A stretch of 14,394 bases of DNA, taken from Planctomycetaceae bacterium UBA4732. Its GTDB lineage: Bacteria; Planctomycetota; Planctomycetia; Gemmatales; Gemmataceae. Location of the stretch: positions 9,294-23,687 of the forward strand of contig DHJA01000016.1 of NCBI GenBank assembly GCA_002404095.1, written 5' to 3'. This document shows, one piece after another, positions 1 through 7,746 of this stretch (the first letter of the stretch is position 1; every line of letters begins with the position of its first letter). The position numbers and the translations under genes are program-made. Below the pieces are notes generated by a model. It made no database searches. It had not been told where the DNA came from and was given only the letters and a program-made list of their open reading frames with translations.

Positions 1-6
1 GGGGGG

Positions 7-1278
7 TTATGGCTTCGGAGACTCCAACCCCTCACCCCAACCCTCCCCCGCAAGGGGGGAGGGAGCTAGAGGGGGCGCGGCCAACGACGCTTTCGGAAGA
101 AGGGCCGATAGAGCTTCAGCCAGCCGGTCCACTTCTTCCTCCGTGTTGTAGAAATGCGTTGAAGCCCGGATCAATAGGCCTTCCGGCCGGTCAATAACCG
201 GCGCCTCAATGCGCCACCGCTCCCACAATCCGCGTCGCAGTGCGGCCGCGTCTCGTCCCGGCGGCAGGCGGAACGCCGTCATCGCTCCGTGCAGGGCCGG
301 ATTTCGTGGCGTGGCCAGGGTCAGACCGCAAAGCCCTGTCAGCTGGCGGCGCACATGCTGGGTCAGTTCGCCGATGCGTTCATGGATGCGATCGCGGCCG
401 ATTTCTTCCTGGAACTGAATGGCGGTCGGTAAGGCCAGCCAAGGGCATAGGTCGCGCGTCCCTTCCAACTCCAAGAGGCGCAGGCGCGGCGTCGAACCAT
501 ATTCGTCCCGCTCATCGAGGCGGGCACGATCCGGCGTCCAGCCCCAACTTACCTGTAATGGCTGCACCCGCTCCCACGCGCCAGGGCCGAGGTAAAGGAA
601 ACCCGAACCTGTCGGCGCCAACAGCCATTTGTGACAATTTGAGTCGTAGAAGTCCGCATTGATCTCGCCCAGGTTCAGCGGCGTGAACGCCGGGGCGTGC
701 GCGCCGTCCACGACGGTCAATATGCCGCGCTTGCGAGCTTCGGCGCATAGCTCACGGGCCGGCAACACCATCCCGGTCGGCGAAAGCACGTGGCTGAAGA
801 AGAACAACCGCGTCCGATCATTCATGGCGCGACAGGCGGCGTCCACAATCTCTTGCGGCGATGACGCTAGGATCGGCAACGGGAACGTGCGCAGCGTCAG
901 TCCTTGGCGCTGTGCGGCGCGCTCCCAGGTCCAGTGCATGGCGCCGTATTCATGGTCGGTCAGCAGGATTTCCCCAGGCGACGCCAATCGCAGCGAGGAG
1001 GCCACGAGGTTGACGGCGGCGGTGACGTTAACGGTGAAGACGAGCCGTCGCGCGTCGCCGCCGAGAAATCGAGCCAGTGCTTCGCGGGCCGTCCATAACA
1101 GGGGCGGCACGGCGCGGACGAGGAAGTCCATCGGTTCCTCGGCCAGGCGGCGCCGCAATTCGGTGACGCGCTCGAAGACTATGCGCGGCAGCGGGCCGTA
1201 GGAGCCGGTGTTGAGGTTTGTTGTGGTCGGGTCGAGCATCATCTGGGCGCGTGCGGCGGTCCATAAAGCGGACGGCAT
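7..1278 (-). CDS. Class V PLP-dependent aminotransferase (isopenicillin-N-epimerase-like)
   Basis: The predicted 423-residue cytosolic enzyme has the fold-type I aminotransferase class V layout. Numbered from the ATG at 1278, the motif VVDGAHA supplies D191 (contact to the PLP pyridine nitrogen) and H194. The motif SNCHKW supplies K217, the expected Schiff-base lysine, followed by a Gly-rich PTGSGF stretch. Family members include isopenicillin N epimerase-like proteins, cysteine desulfurases and kynureninase-type enzymes; the substrate cannot be read from sequence. I chose ATG 1278 because GAGG lies 6 bases upstream. The longer TTG start at 1299 runs into a hairpin and has no such site. The C-terminal tail (about the last 20 residues, PLAPSPLAGEGWGEG and onward) is encoded by a dispersed GC-rich palindrome and is unlikely to be part of the ancestral enzyme. 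The gene lies downstream of the DUF4214 gene on the same strand, separated by a terminator-like hairpin. Confidence 0.88.
   Translation of the reverse strand: MPSALWTAARAQMMLDPTTTNLNTGSYGPLPRIVFERVTELRRRLAEEPMDFLVRAVPPLLWTAREALARFLGGDARRLVFTVNVTAAVNLVASSLRLASPGEILLTDHEYGAMHWTWERAAQRQGLTLRTFPLPILASSPQEIVDAACRAMNDRTRLFFFSHVLSPTGMVLPARELCAEARKRGILTVVDGAHAPAFTPLNLGEINADFYDSNCHKWLLAPTGSGFLYLGPGAWERVQPLQVSWGWTPDRARLDERDEYGSTPRLRLLELEGTRDLCPWLALPTAIQFQEEIGRDRIHERIGELTQHVRRQLTGLCGLTLATPRNPALHGAMTAFRLPPGRDAAALRRGLWERWRIEAPVIDRPEGLLIRASTHFYNTEEEVDRLAEALSALLPKASLAAPPLAPSPLAGEGWGEGLESPKP
31..66. repeat. Dispersed palindromic repeat read as the aminotransferase C-terminus
   Basis: The arms CCCTCCCCC (41-49) and GGGGGAGGG (55-63) flank a short loop, preceded by CTCACCCCAA. 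Translated on the minus strand it gives the Pro-Leu-Ala-Gly-Glu-Gly-rich tail PLAPSPLAGEGWGEG. From memory, the same peptide and DNA string recurs at the ends of many unrelated bacterial ORFs, which fits a mobile REP-like element. That recurrence was not checked here. Confidence 0.6.
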
Positions 1279-1302
1279 AGGATGCCTCAAGAATGCCAAA
1301 AG

Positions 1303-1341
1303 AGCGGGGCAGGCGCCGAAAGGATCGACGCCTGCCCCGCT
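1303..1341 (-). terminator. Strong hairpin / Rho-independent terminator after the DUF4214 gene
   Basis: There is a perfect 13-bp stem AGCGGGGCAGGCG (1303-1315) / CGCCTGCCCCGCT (1329-1341) with a 13-base loop. Read on the minus strand it is followed by CTTTTGG. It lies 25 bases past the DUF4214 stop codon and ends about 25 bases before the aminotransferase ATG. T residues also follow on the plus strand (TTTTGTGG). Confidence 0.7.
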
Positions 1342-1365
1342 TTTGTGGTTGACGTTCGTTAAGAT

Positions 1366-1965
1366 TTACCTTCGGCGATCCCGCTCTTCATGGCGATCAT
1401 GCTCCTCCCGATGGTCGTGGTCCCATCGAACAGAGGGAACATACGGCCTACGGTATTCGTAATCGTCGTGGTTCCCGTAACTCCGGCCATAGTTGTAGAC
1501 GGGCGGAACGACGATAGTCGGCGCGACAACGGGCGCGGCGGCTTGCCAGTTCTGGGGATAACGCGCCAACAACGTGTAAGCAAAGTCCACGCGCACCTCG
1601 TATTCGGGCGCGCGACCGCCGGCTCGAACAAGACGGCCGCCCCAGTATTCATATTCGGCCCGCGATGGCTGACGACCGTTCACGTCGGTGAACAGCGTTT
1701 GGACGTAGCCTTCGGGTGTGCTGCCGCACCGGGAGTAGTATTCGTCGCTGCCGACAATGCCGGCTAGAAGCTTGTTGGGATTTTGTCCTTGATCTAAGGC
1801 CTGCGCCCATCCGAGCGCCGCGGGTTCCGACGGCCTGTGGAGAAAACGACTGTACCAGTCAGCCACCACCGCCTGGGACTGGGCTGAAACGTATTGGGCC
1901 TGCGCGGCCGTCGGCGCGGCCGCCGCGAGGGCGCCGAATAGGACGGCGGTAAGAAAGCGTCGCAT
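1366..1965 (-). CDS. Secreted DUF4214-domain protein
   Basis: This 199-residue protein has a clear signal peptide (MRRFLTAVLFGALAAAA..., likely cleaved after AQA at residue 23). It continues with a DUF4214-like helical region at about residues 28-115, recognisable from YSRFLHRPSEPAALGW, an inner IVGSDEYY, and a second half TLFTDVNGRQPSRAEYEYW. DUF4214 is common in exported and extracellular proteins of planctomycetes; its biochemical role is not established. The C-terminal 60 residues are low-complexity: proline and tyrosine rich, then a His/Asp/Glu/Arg tail (DHDHREEHDRHEERDRRR) that might bind metal, which is inference. AAGGAG lies 8 bases before the ATG. The gene starts 22 bases after the EF-hand gene stop, so the two are probably co-transcribed. 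Confidence 0.8.
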   Translation of the reverse strand: MRRFLTAVLFGALAAAAPTAAQAQYVSAQSQAVVADWYSRFLHRPSEPAALGWAQALDQGQNPNKLLAGIVGSDEYYSRCGSTPEGYVQTLFTDVNGRQPSRAEYEYWGGRLVRAGGRAPEYEVRVDFAYTLLARYPQNWQAAAPVVAPTIVVPPVYNYGRSYGNHDDYEYRRPYVPSVRWDHDHREEHDRHEERDRRR

Positions 1966-1987
1966 GGATGTTCTCCTTTGTCAGGTG

Positions 1988-2683
1988 TTAGCGATCGGAG
2001 GGCGGCTTTTTCGACGCGGGGGCGTCTTCCTTCTTCTCGCCGGGCCGCGGCGCCGGGGTCAATCGCTCGCAAGCGGCCTTGTGCAGTTCCTCGCGATCAA
2101 TGAATCCATCCTTATTCAGGTCGATTTTGTCGAAATCCTCTTTCAATCGGCCGCGAGCCTCATCCTTGCTGATTTTGCCGTCGTTGTTCGCGTCCAAATC
2201 CTTTATTAATTCGTCCACGCGGTCGCAGACGATCTGCTCGCGCATCGCCTTTAGTCCCTCCGGGTCAATCTTCCCGCTGTTGTTTTTGTCCATCTTGCGC
2301 AACAGGTCGTAAATGTATTGCAACTCCTGTTGGCTGGCTTCGTCAGCCTCGCTCATTTCCACGAGGACATGGATGAAATCCGCTGGTCGCCTTTGGCGTT
2401 GGAGGTAGATGGAGCCTTTTTCCAATTCCTCGCGGCTGAGTTTGCCGTCTTTGTCTGTGTCGATCTGGTCAAAAGCGTGGCGCAGCCGTTCCGGCAGTTC
2501 CTCGCGCTCGATGAAGCCGTTTTTGTTCTTGTCGTAGCGCTCAAGGAACCGATCCACGTCGAAGAGCCTGGGGCTTTTGATCTCTTTAGGATCGTCCTTT
2601 TTGTCGGGTTTTTCGTCCGCGGCCGACAGACCGCCCGCGACGAAGACGAGGGCCGGGATTGAGCAAAGCAATGCTCGCAGCAT
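1988..2683 (-). CDS. Exported protein with five EF-hand calcium-binding loops
   Basis: This 231-residue protein has an N-terminal signal peptide (hydrophobic residues 4-19, probable cleavage near LSA-AD, residues 21-22). Five canonical 12-residue EF-hand loops follow at about residues 51-62, 75-86, 132-143, 164-175 and 188-199 (for example DKNKNGFIEREE and DTDKDGKLSREE). Each has acidic residues at positions 1, 3 or 5, Gly at 6, a hydrophobic residue at 8 and Asp/Glu near 12; loop three ends in EG and is the weakest. The loops fall into a pair and a triplet separated by a helical linker. Both ends are highly charged (lysine and aspartate rich). It probably binds Ca2+ outside the cytoplasm. 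AAGGAG lies about 10 bases before the ATG. It is the first gene of a likely two-gene unit with the DUF4214 gene. Confidence 0.85.
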   Translation of the reverse strand: MLRALLCSIPALVFVAGGLSAADEKPDKKDDPKEIKSPRLFDVDRFLERYDKNKNGFIEREELPERLRHAFDQIDTDKDGKLSREELEKGSIYLQRQRRPADFIHVLVEMSEADEASQQELQYIYDLLRKMDKNNSGKIDPEGLKAMREQIVCDRVDELIKDLDANNDGKISKDEARGRLKEDFDKIDLNKDGFIDREELHKAACERLTPAPRPGEKKEDAPASKKPPSDR

Positions 2684-2786
2684 AGAAAGAACTCCTTAGT
2701 ACAGGTGGGCGCGTCCACCCGGACGACGCCCCCGACTATTAATCTTGGAGGCAGACGACGTGCCAAACCGGGGCGCGAGTAATGTT

Positions 2787-2828
2787 CCATAAGTCCCATT
2801 AGACCTATAAGACCTATAAGACTTATGG
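2787..2828. repeat. AT-rich palindrome with internal tandem repeats
   Basis: The inverted arms CCATAAGTC (2787-2795) and GACTTATGG (2820-2828) enclose tandem copies of AGACCTATA (2801-2809 and 2810-2818 with its first base shifted, plus a partial third copy). Its AT-rich composition differs from the surrounding GC-rich DNA. The pattern resembles dispersed palindromes of planctomycete intergenic regions (from memory). Confidence 0.6.
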
Positions 2829-2948
2829 GACAAATGGAGACGCTACTCGTAACCCGGCTCGCCTTTTTTTACGAATCGGGAACTATCCGAAAACCCCCCG
2901 CGTCCAACTCGCATAACGCCACGGGGCGGCGAAAATCACAGTGAATCC

Positions 2949-2977
2949 TTGACACGCAACGTACTTGCGACCAAACT
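2949..2977 (+). promoter_or_regulatory. Possible sigma70-like promoter for the DUF1501 gene
   Basis: A perfect -35 box TTGACA (2949-2954) is followed, after 17 bases, by a poor -10 box CAAACT (2972-2977). The start codon is about 70 bases downstream. The weak -10 box keeps confidence low. Confidence 0.3.
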
Positions 2978-3046
2978 GAGTAAGACGGCCGTGCGCCCGG
3001 TTCATTTTCCGAGCCATCGAGCCGCCTCACGAACCAGGGGAAAACC

Positions 3047-4369
3047 ATGACGAGCGGGATGAGTCGGCGCCATTTCCTCACGCACGTGGCGGGGGCGTCC
3101 GCTTTGGCGGTTCCGAGCCTGAACTTCCTCAACGGTCTCAAAGCGGCCGAAACCAAGCTCAAGAAAGATAACAAAAGCCTCATCGTCATGTGGATGGGCG
3201 GCGGCCCCAGCCATATGGATCTTTGGGATCTCAAGCCCGGCGAGCAGACCGGCGGCGAGTTCAAGCCGATCGGGACCAAGGCGTCCGGCGTCGAAATCTC
3301 CGAAGTCCTGCCGACCATTGCCGAGCAGTTCGCCCACCTATCGCTCGTCCGCTCCCTCGTGACCAACGAAGGCAGCCACGAACGCGGCACCGTGCTGATG
3401 AACACCGGCCGGCAGCCCAGCCCGGTCGTGTCGTACCCGGCCATGGGCGCCGTGGCTTCCTCGCTGTTGACCTCGAAAGACCTGGCGTTGCCCGGTTTCA
3501 TCGGCGTCGGCGGCACCGCTCAGCGCATCGGCGCCGGCTTCCTTGGCATGATGTACGCTCCGTTCACGGTCCAGAACGCCGGCCAGCCTCCGCAAAACAT
3601 CGCGGCCCCCGCCAGCCTCGGCCAAGCCGAAGAGATGGAAGAACGCCTTCGCCGCCGTCAACGCCTGTTCAGCACCATCGAAGATGACTTCGCGGGCGCC
3701 GGCACCTTCCCGACCCTCAAGAACCCCGACGAGCGTGAAGCGGCCGGCAGCGCGGCCCAGGCTCACGAAGCCGTCTACAAGAAGGGCTTCGACCTCACCG
3801 TGTCGCCGCTCCGCAAGGTCTTCGACATCGGCACCGAAGACAAAAAGACCATCGACATGTACGGTGGCAGGAACAATCAGTTCGGCATGGGCTGCCTGCT
3901 TGCCCGTAAGCTGGTCGAGAAGGGCGTGACCTGCGTTGAAGTGGACCTCGGCGGTTGGGACAACCACGCCGGCGTCTTCAACGCCATCCGCACCGGCAAC
4001 GGCCCGCGTCTCGACAAGGGCATGGGCGCCTTGGTCAAAGACCTCGTGGACCGCGGCATGTGGAAGAACACGGTCGTGCTGTGGATGGGCGAGTTCGGCC
4101 GCACGCCGCGCATCAATCAAAACAACGGCCGCGATCACTGGGCGCGGTGCTGGTCGGTCGCCCTCGGCGGCGGCGCCATCAACGGCGGCCAGGTCTACGG
4201 CGCCACCAGCAAGGACGGCATGGACGTCCAGGACAACCCGGCCAGCCTTGGCGACTTGTTCGCCACGGTCTACAAGGGTCTGGGCCTCGACCCAGGCGCT
4301 CAGGTCCGCGACAACCTCGGCCGGCCTCTTTCCATCGCCGAAGGCAAGCCGCTCAAGGGCTTGGTGTAA
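3047..4369 (+). CDS. DUF1501-family protein with Tat signal
   Basis: This 440-residue protein begins with a twin-arginine export signal (SRRHFL at residues 6-11, then a hydrophobic, Ala-rich segment), so it is probably exported folded. DUF1501 proteins are abundant in planctomycetes and belong to the alkaline phosphatase/sulfatase-like superfamily; their substrate is undetermined. Recognisable blocks are MWMGGGPSHMDLWDLKPG near residues 48-65, DLGGWDNH at 300-307, GEFGRTP at 348-354 and GRDHW with D363 and H364, which supply candidate metal or active-site residues. DUF1501 genes often sit next to DUF1549/DUF1553 cytochrome-type partners; none is present here, so this copy stands alone. The ATG is preceded by AGGGG at about 6 bases. 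A bidirectional terminator follows at 4484-4520. Confidence 0.88.
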   Translation: MTSGMSRRHFLTHVAGASALAVPSLNFLNGLKAAETKLKKDNKSLIVMWMGGGPSHMDLWDLKPGEQTGGEFKPIGTKASGVEISEVLPTIAEQFAHLSLVRSLVTNEGSHERGTVLMNTGRQPSPVVSYPAMGAVASSLLTSKDLALPGFIGVGGTAQRIGAGFLGMMYAPFTVQNAGQPPQNIAAPASLGQAEEMEERLRRRQRLFSTIEDDFAGAGTFPTLKNPDEREAAGSAAQAHEAVYKKGFDLTVSPLRKVFDIGTEDKKTIDMYGGRNNQFGMGCLLARKLVEKGVTCVEVDLGGWDNHAGVFNAIRTGNGPRLDKGMGALVKDLVDRGMWKNTVVLWMGEFGRTPRINQNNGRDHWARCWSVALGGGAINGGQVYGATSKDGMDVQDNPASLGDLFATVYKGLGLDPGAQVRDNLGRPLSIAEGKPLKGLV

Positions 4370-4390
4370 GAAGCGGTTTCAAAACCCCTT

Positions 4391-4443
4391 CCAGGCGAGC
4401 CGCCGGGCTTGTCCCGGCGGGATAAACCCGCCGGCTCGCCTGG
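4391..4443. repeat. Dispersed GC-rich palindrome
   Basis: This 53-base near-perfect inverted repeat has outer arms CCAGGCGAGCCG and CGGCTCGCCTGG and inner arms built on CCCGGCGGG / CCCGCCGG. It lies 21 bases after the DUF1501 stop codon. The inner motif resembles a dispersed REP-like repeat known to me from planctomycete genomes. It may help stabilise the mRNA 3' end. Confidence 0.6.
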
Positions 4444-4483
4444 GCTTTGAAACGGATTGAGCGCGCGACTTTCTGAAGAAAAC

Positions 4484-4520
4484 AAAAGGCCCGTCTCCTC
4501 ATCAGGAGACGGGCCTTTTT
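4484..4520. terminator. Bidirectional Rho-independent terminator between DUF1501 and the CHAT gene
   Basis: A 16-bp stem AAAAGGCCCGTCTCCT (4484-4499) / AGGAGACGGGCCTTTT (4504-4519) with a 4-base loop is followed by a T run on the plus strand and, read from the other side, on the minus strand. It serves both convergent genes. Confidence 0.9.
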
Positions 4521-4551
4521 CGTTTCGTAGGCATTCGAGCCGCATCCTTAT

Positions 4552-6728
4552 TCAGCGTCCGGCGCCGGAGAGGACGAAGGCGGCCCAATCCTTGACGGCC
4601 GCCGCCCGCTTCGGCGTCTCCGTCGCATCAACCGGCGCCTTCGTCACCGTCTGCACCGTCTCATCCCAATCTACCGCGCCGCGACCGCGCGCCAACGCCG
4701 GTACGCCCTGCGGATTGCGATACAACTCGAGTTGGGCGTGATGCAGCGCCTGCAACGGCGGTTCGCCCTTCTCCCACAGGTGATAGTAGAACAGATTCAT
4801 CAACGCGGCCGTCGCCTCGTCGTCAACTTTCCACAAACTGGCCACGACGTTCTTGGCGCCACCGATATGAAACGCGCGTTGCAAACCAAAAACGCCCTCG
4901 CCGGCCGCCGCTTCGCCCAATCCCGTTTGACACGCCGACAACACGGCAAGGTCCATGCCGTCCAAATCCAGCCCGGCCACCGCTTCGCCGCTGAGGACGC
5001 CGCTGTCGGCGTCGGTCGGCTGATTGGCGCCGGCCAGCACCAATCCGGAGAGGGTAAGCGGGTTGCGCGCCGCCGCCCCGCGCCGCTCGGCGCCGACGCC
5101 GAGGAGGAAGTCGTCGGGCCGGAACAGGTGTTCGCGTTCCTTGCTGTCGGGGGCGGCGAAGAAGCCGTGCGTGGCGAGATGCGCCCAGCGTGCCTTGGGC
5201 AGGTCGGCCAACAGACGCGGCACGTCGGCGCCGGCGCAAAAGCGTTCGACGATCTCGGGAGCATGGGGTAGTTTCCTGGCCTCCGCGACGATGCCGGCGC
5301 GTTCCTTGACGGTGGCGGGCAGGGCGGGCCACAGTTTGCCGGCCTTATAGTCGTCACGGTCGTAACGGACGCCGCCGACGGCCAGCAGTACGCCCGGGCC
5401 GCGATTGGTGGGGACGGGGGCCGTCAGCTGGTCGAGCAGCGACGGGCCGCCGGGCACGACGGCGAAGGCGTAGTCCTCCAGCAGCACCGAGTTGGGCCGG
5501 TCGCCGGGCAGTGCCGACCAAGGCAATGCGCTTAACGGGCCGTCGGGGCAGATGTAAATGGTATCGACGCCTTCGCCGAGAACGGCGGCGATGGGTTCCC
5601 AGATGGCTTTCCGCAGTCGGGCGGCGGCGTTGCTGCGCAAGTCTTTGACGATGTCGTCTCGCCATTCGGCCAAGCCTTTGTCGATAGCCGCTGCGTTAGC
5701 GAGTTCGACGCGGCGGATCGGCCGGTCCTTTCGCAGCACGAAAACGGCGTAATGGCCGTCGTCCCATTTCCGCGTCTTATTATCCCAATCTACATAGCGG
5801 TAGAGATCGATGAATGCGGCGCGTTCGGGCAGGCGGTCGGCGAGTTCGGTGTACGGCAGCGTTTTGCGATCAGAGGCCGGCAACAAGGCGGCGAGTTCCT
5901 TCTCCAACCGCTCCTTCTTGTCGGTCAAGTCTTGCACGAGTTGGGCGCGGTCGGCGTCGCCGGGACGGGCGGGCGCGAGGACGAGCCGCGCCAAGTCTTG
6001 GCGCACGCCAATCAGCGTCTGCACCCTCTGCCGCGTGGCATCGTCGGCGTCCGCGGCGGCGTGAAGCAGGCGGCGACGGTGCTGGAGGCTGCGGGCCAGT
6101 GCGGACTTGCCTTGCCACAGGACAGGGTACTGCTCGGATGGTTTGGCTTCCTCCGCGTGGGCGGTGGCCGCGAGGAACTTGTTGCTAGCACCTGGCAGAG
6201 AAGCGGCAAGGTTCAAGGCCTCGGCTTCGGCGCCTCCATCTGTAAAGGCACCGACCTGACGGTTGTACATAGAAACGCTCTCCGCAAGGGCGTCGGTCGC
6301 CTGACCGTAATCGCCCCGCTCAAGCAGCAGGAAACCCAAATTGTTGAGGCTCCGGGCTAGGTCGGGATGGCCGCTGGGGTACTTCTCCACTGGGTAGACG
6401 CGGCGGTACATCTCCAAGGCGTCGCGGTAGAACGGCTCCGCCTTGCCGTACTCGCCCCGCGCTTCCAGCAGCAAACCCACGTTGCTTAGGATACCTGCCA
6501 GGTCTGGATAGCCGCCAGGATATTTGTCCGCTGGGTAGAGCTTTCTGTCCATCGCCAAGGCTTCGCGGTAAAACCGCTCCGCCTCATCGTACTCGCCCCG
6601 CGCTTTCAGCAGAAAGCCCAGGTTGTTTAGGCTCGTGGCTAGGTCGGGATAGCCGTCAGGGTATTTATCCGCCGGGTAGAGGCGGCGGCGCATGTCTAGC
6701 GCGTCACGGTAGAGCGGCGCGGCTTTGC
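4552..6728 (-). pseudogene. C-terminal part of an interrupted TPR-CHAT protein (caspase-like protease domain)
   Basis: This is the 3' portion of a gene whose 5' portion lies at 11821-12736. It encodes four more 47-residue TPR units, a helical linker and a CHAT domain (about residues 610-1028 of the reconstructed 1030-residue protein). The CHAT catalytic dyad is intact: His in HLATHGF (codon 5167-5169, H826 reconstructed) and Cys in LSACQTGLG (codon 4930-4932, C905). CHAT is a clan CD, caspase/separase-related peptidase domain, and several characterised CHAT proteins act in regulated proteolysis or defence. The target of this one is unknown. A possible TTG start at 6741 lies inside the left terminal repeat of the insertion and has no ribosome site, so this half is probably not translated from its own signals. 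The gene ends 31 bases before the shared terminator. Confidence 0.85.
6290..6728 (-). repeat. TPR-coding tandem repeats, 141-bp period (3' block)
   Basis: These are in-frame repeats of 141 bases (47 residues) with the consensus RGEYGKAExxYREAL, then RRLYPADKYPDGHPDLA, then NNLG. They continue the 5' block across the insertion. The DNA is very similar between units; for example, the segment around 6640-6700 matches 11865-11930 closely. Confidence 0.8.
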
Positions 6729-6736
6729 TAAAATTG
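6729..6736. repeat. Left target-site duplication of the IS1595-family element
   Basis: TAAAATTG directly abuts the left terminal repeat and is identical to 11821-11828. Keeping one copy restores the TPR-CHAT frame. Confidence 0.95.
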
Positions 6737-6759
6737 GGCAATGATATACTAGGCTCACC
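6737..6759 (+). repeat. Left terminal inverted repeat of the IS1595-family element
   Basis: The sequence begins GGCAATGATATACTAGGCTC and ends ACC. It matches the reverse complement of 11798-11820 at 20 of 23 positions, with mismatches at positions 5, 15 and 17. Confidence 0.93.
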
Positions 6760-6801
6760 AAATATAATTCGTATCTGAATTGGATATGAAGGCTGCGGCT
6801 G

Positions 6802-6963
6802 CTAGGACTTTTTACGTCTTTGTGCTTTTATCTGCTTGTAGACGGCTTCTTTTGCGTCGGCTTCCGATTTGGGTACGGCAACGATCTTTCGGGCCAACTC
6901 TTGGAATTGATCGAACGCCTTGTTAGCGCCGTCGCGGGCAATCTTCTTGAGGCTTTCGGCCAT
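6802..6963 (-). CDS. Small lysine-rich cargo protein (53 residues)
   Basis: This short ORF starts with ATG at 6963, 14 bases after the stop of the 99-codon gene, and ends 43 bases before the left terminal repeat, so it is the last gene of the element's cargo. The protein begins MAESLKKIARDGANKAFDQF and ends in a basic tail QRRKKS. It is predicted helical, with no cysteine and no membrane segment. Tight spacing behind two other cargo genes suggests co-transcription. Small basic helical proteins in such positions are often antitoxins or DNA-binding accessory factors, but I recognise no family. The start site has only a weak GAGA ribosome-site match. Confidence 0.6.
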   Translation of the reverse strand: MAESLKKIARDGANKAFDQFQELARKIVAVPKSEADAKEAVYKQIKAQRRKKS

Positions 6964-6977
6964 CGCTGTCTCGGAAG

Positions 6978-7277
6978 TTAGCTTTTCGGCGGGAAAGGGC
7001 GGGTCTTGTGGTGAATATCAACCACAATCAAATGCCCTTCCGCCGTCGTGTCATCCACTGTCATTCTGAACAAATGGCCTAAATGTTCGTCCTTGAGAAC
7101 AATTTGGTAGCGATAATATCTTTCGTCTTTTCCTATCCTAAATTGGCGACATTGCGGATAGTCGCGCGGAACTTTTTCGTGAATGGCCGCGAGAATCCGC
7201 ACGACCATCTCGCGGCCAATTCCAAAGGCTTGTATGGCTCGGCTAATCGCTGCTGGCACCGCTGCCTTGTAATTCAC
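6978..7277 (-). CDS. IS1595 cargo protein, possibly RelE/ParE-like (99 residues)
   Basis: This 99-residue protein starts with GTG at 7277 and overlaps the 3' end of the 167-codon gene by 35 bases. GGGGGA lies about 10 bases upstream. The N-terminal half is helical (AAISRAIQAFGIGREMVVRI). The C-terminal half has alternating strands with conserved-looking positions: RIGKDERYYRYQIVL, then HLFRMTVDD and LIVVDIHHKTR. The size, the helix-then-sheet order and the terminal VVDIHHKTR remind me of RelE/ParE-type toxins, but the match is by pattern only. The overlap with the upstream gene is the arrangement seen in toxin-antitoxin pairs. A restriction or repair accessory function cannot be excluded. Confidence 0.6.
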   Translation of the reverse strand: MNYKAAVPAAISRAIQAFGIGREMVVRILAAIHEKVPRDYPQCRQFRIGKDERYYRYQIVLKDEHLGHLFRMTVDDTTAEGHLIVVDIHHKTRPFPPKS

Positions 7278-7746
7278 GGAGCATGTCCCCCGCCAATTTG
7301 AAGTCGCCGCGCTTGTAATCGGCCAACGCCTCGTCCATTTGCTGAGTGTTCAGTGGGGCGCACTCGTTTTCAGCTTCTTTCTCTAAAGCCTCCATGTCAC
7401 GAACTGCGTCCCGAAACTTTTCCGCGTTGGCAATCGCGTAGCCGGCTTGTTCCGACGTCTCGATGAGCCTTGAGATTTTCCTGAATGCGAGCGCGGCGCG
7501 ATTGATCGCCACTCGGATCAATTCCTCTCCAACGAAAAGCGACTCGTTTTTTACGTTTTCATCAAACGACACATCAGTTGCGCCGCCCCAAGCCCGGCGA
7601 AGGAGCGGCGCCAACTCCAAACACTCCTTAACTAGCTCTTCCAAGTCGCAGACTTGCATGGCCTCTTTGTGGTCGATTTGCCAAGTTTCGACGTAACCTT
7701 CCAGTTGATGGGAGCGATCCAGACATCGACGAGCTAAAAGGCTCAT
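7243..7746 (-). CDS. IS1595 cargo protein, all-helical, upstream partner of the 99-codon gene
   Basis: I chose the ATG at 7746 (167 residues) because AAGGAG lies 5 bases upstream; a longer in-frame ORF to 7833 has no such site. The protein looks entirely helical, with heptad-like stretches around EELVKECLELAPLLRRAW and KFRDAVRDMEALEKEAEN. It ends with MDEALADYKRGDFKLAGDML, a style of C-terminal helix seen in small antitoxins. No known domain is recognised. A weak promoter-like pair lies upstream on the minus strand (TTGACC at 7869-7864, CATACT at 7847-7842, 16-base spacer), so the cargo may be transcribed independently of the transposase. Its coding DNA is less GC-rich than the host genes around it. 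Confidence 0.65.
   Translation of the reverse strand: MSLLARRCLDRSHQLEGYVETWQIDHKEAMQVCDLEELVKECLELAPLLRRAWGGATDVSFDENVKNESLFVGEELIRVAINRAALAFRKISRLIETSEQAGYAIANAEKFRDAVRDMEALEKEAENECAPLNTQQMDEALADYKRGDFKLAGDMLRELQGSGASSD

Larger units (their letters stand above)
2684..3046. other. Divergent intergenic region between the EF-hand and DUF1501 genes
   Basis: This 363-base gene-free stretch must hold the promoters of both flanking divergent genes. It contains the AT-rich palindromic repeat at 2787-2828 and a possible sigma70-type promoter towards DUF1501 at 2949-2977. I see no convincing small ORF or RNA gene in it. Confidence 0.6.

Noticed and set aside
659..1201. 180-codon plus-strand ORF opposite the aminotransferase
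   Set aside because: It is antisense to the PLP-enzyme motifs and has Arg/Ser-rich shadow composition.
1279..1299. TTG start extending the aminotransferase by seven residues
   Set aside because: ATG 1278 has GAGG at proper distance; the extension approaches the hairpin and lacks support.
3338..4138. 266-codon ORF on the minus strand opposite DUF1501
   Set aside because: It is a GC-rich shadow of a well-supported gene, with no recognisable protein family.
6737..6741. TTG start at 6741 making a separate TPR-CHAT gene
   Set aside because: The codon lies in the transposon terminal repeat and has no ribosome site; the true N-terminus with signal peptide is at 12736.
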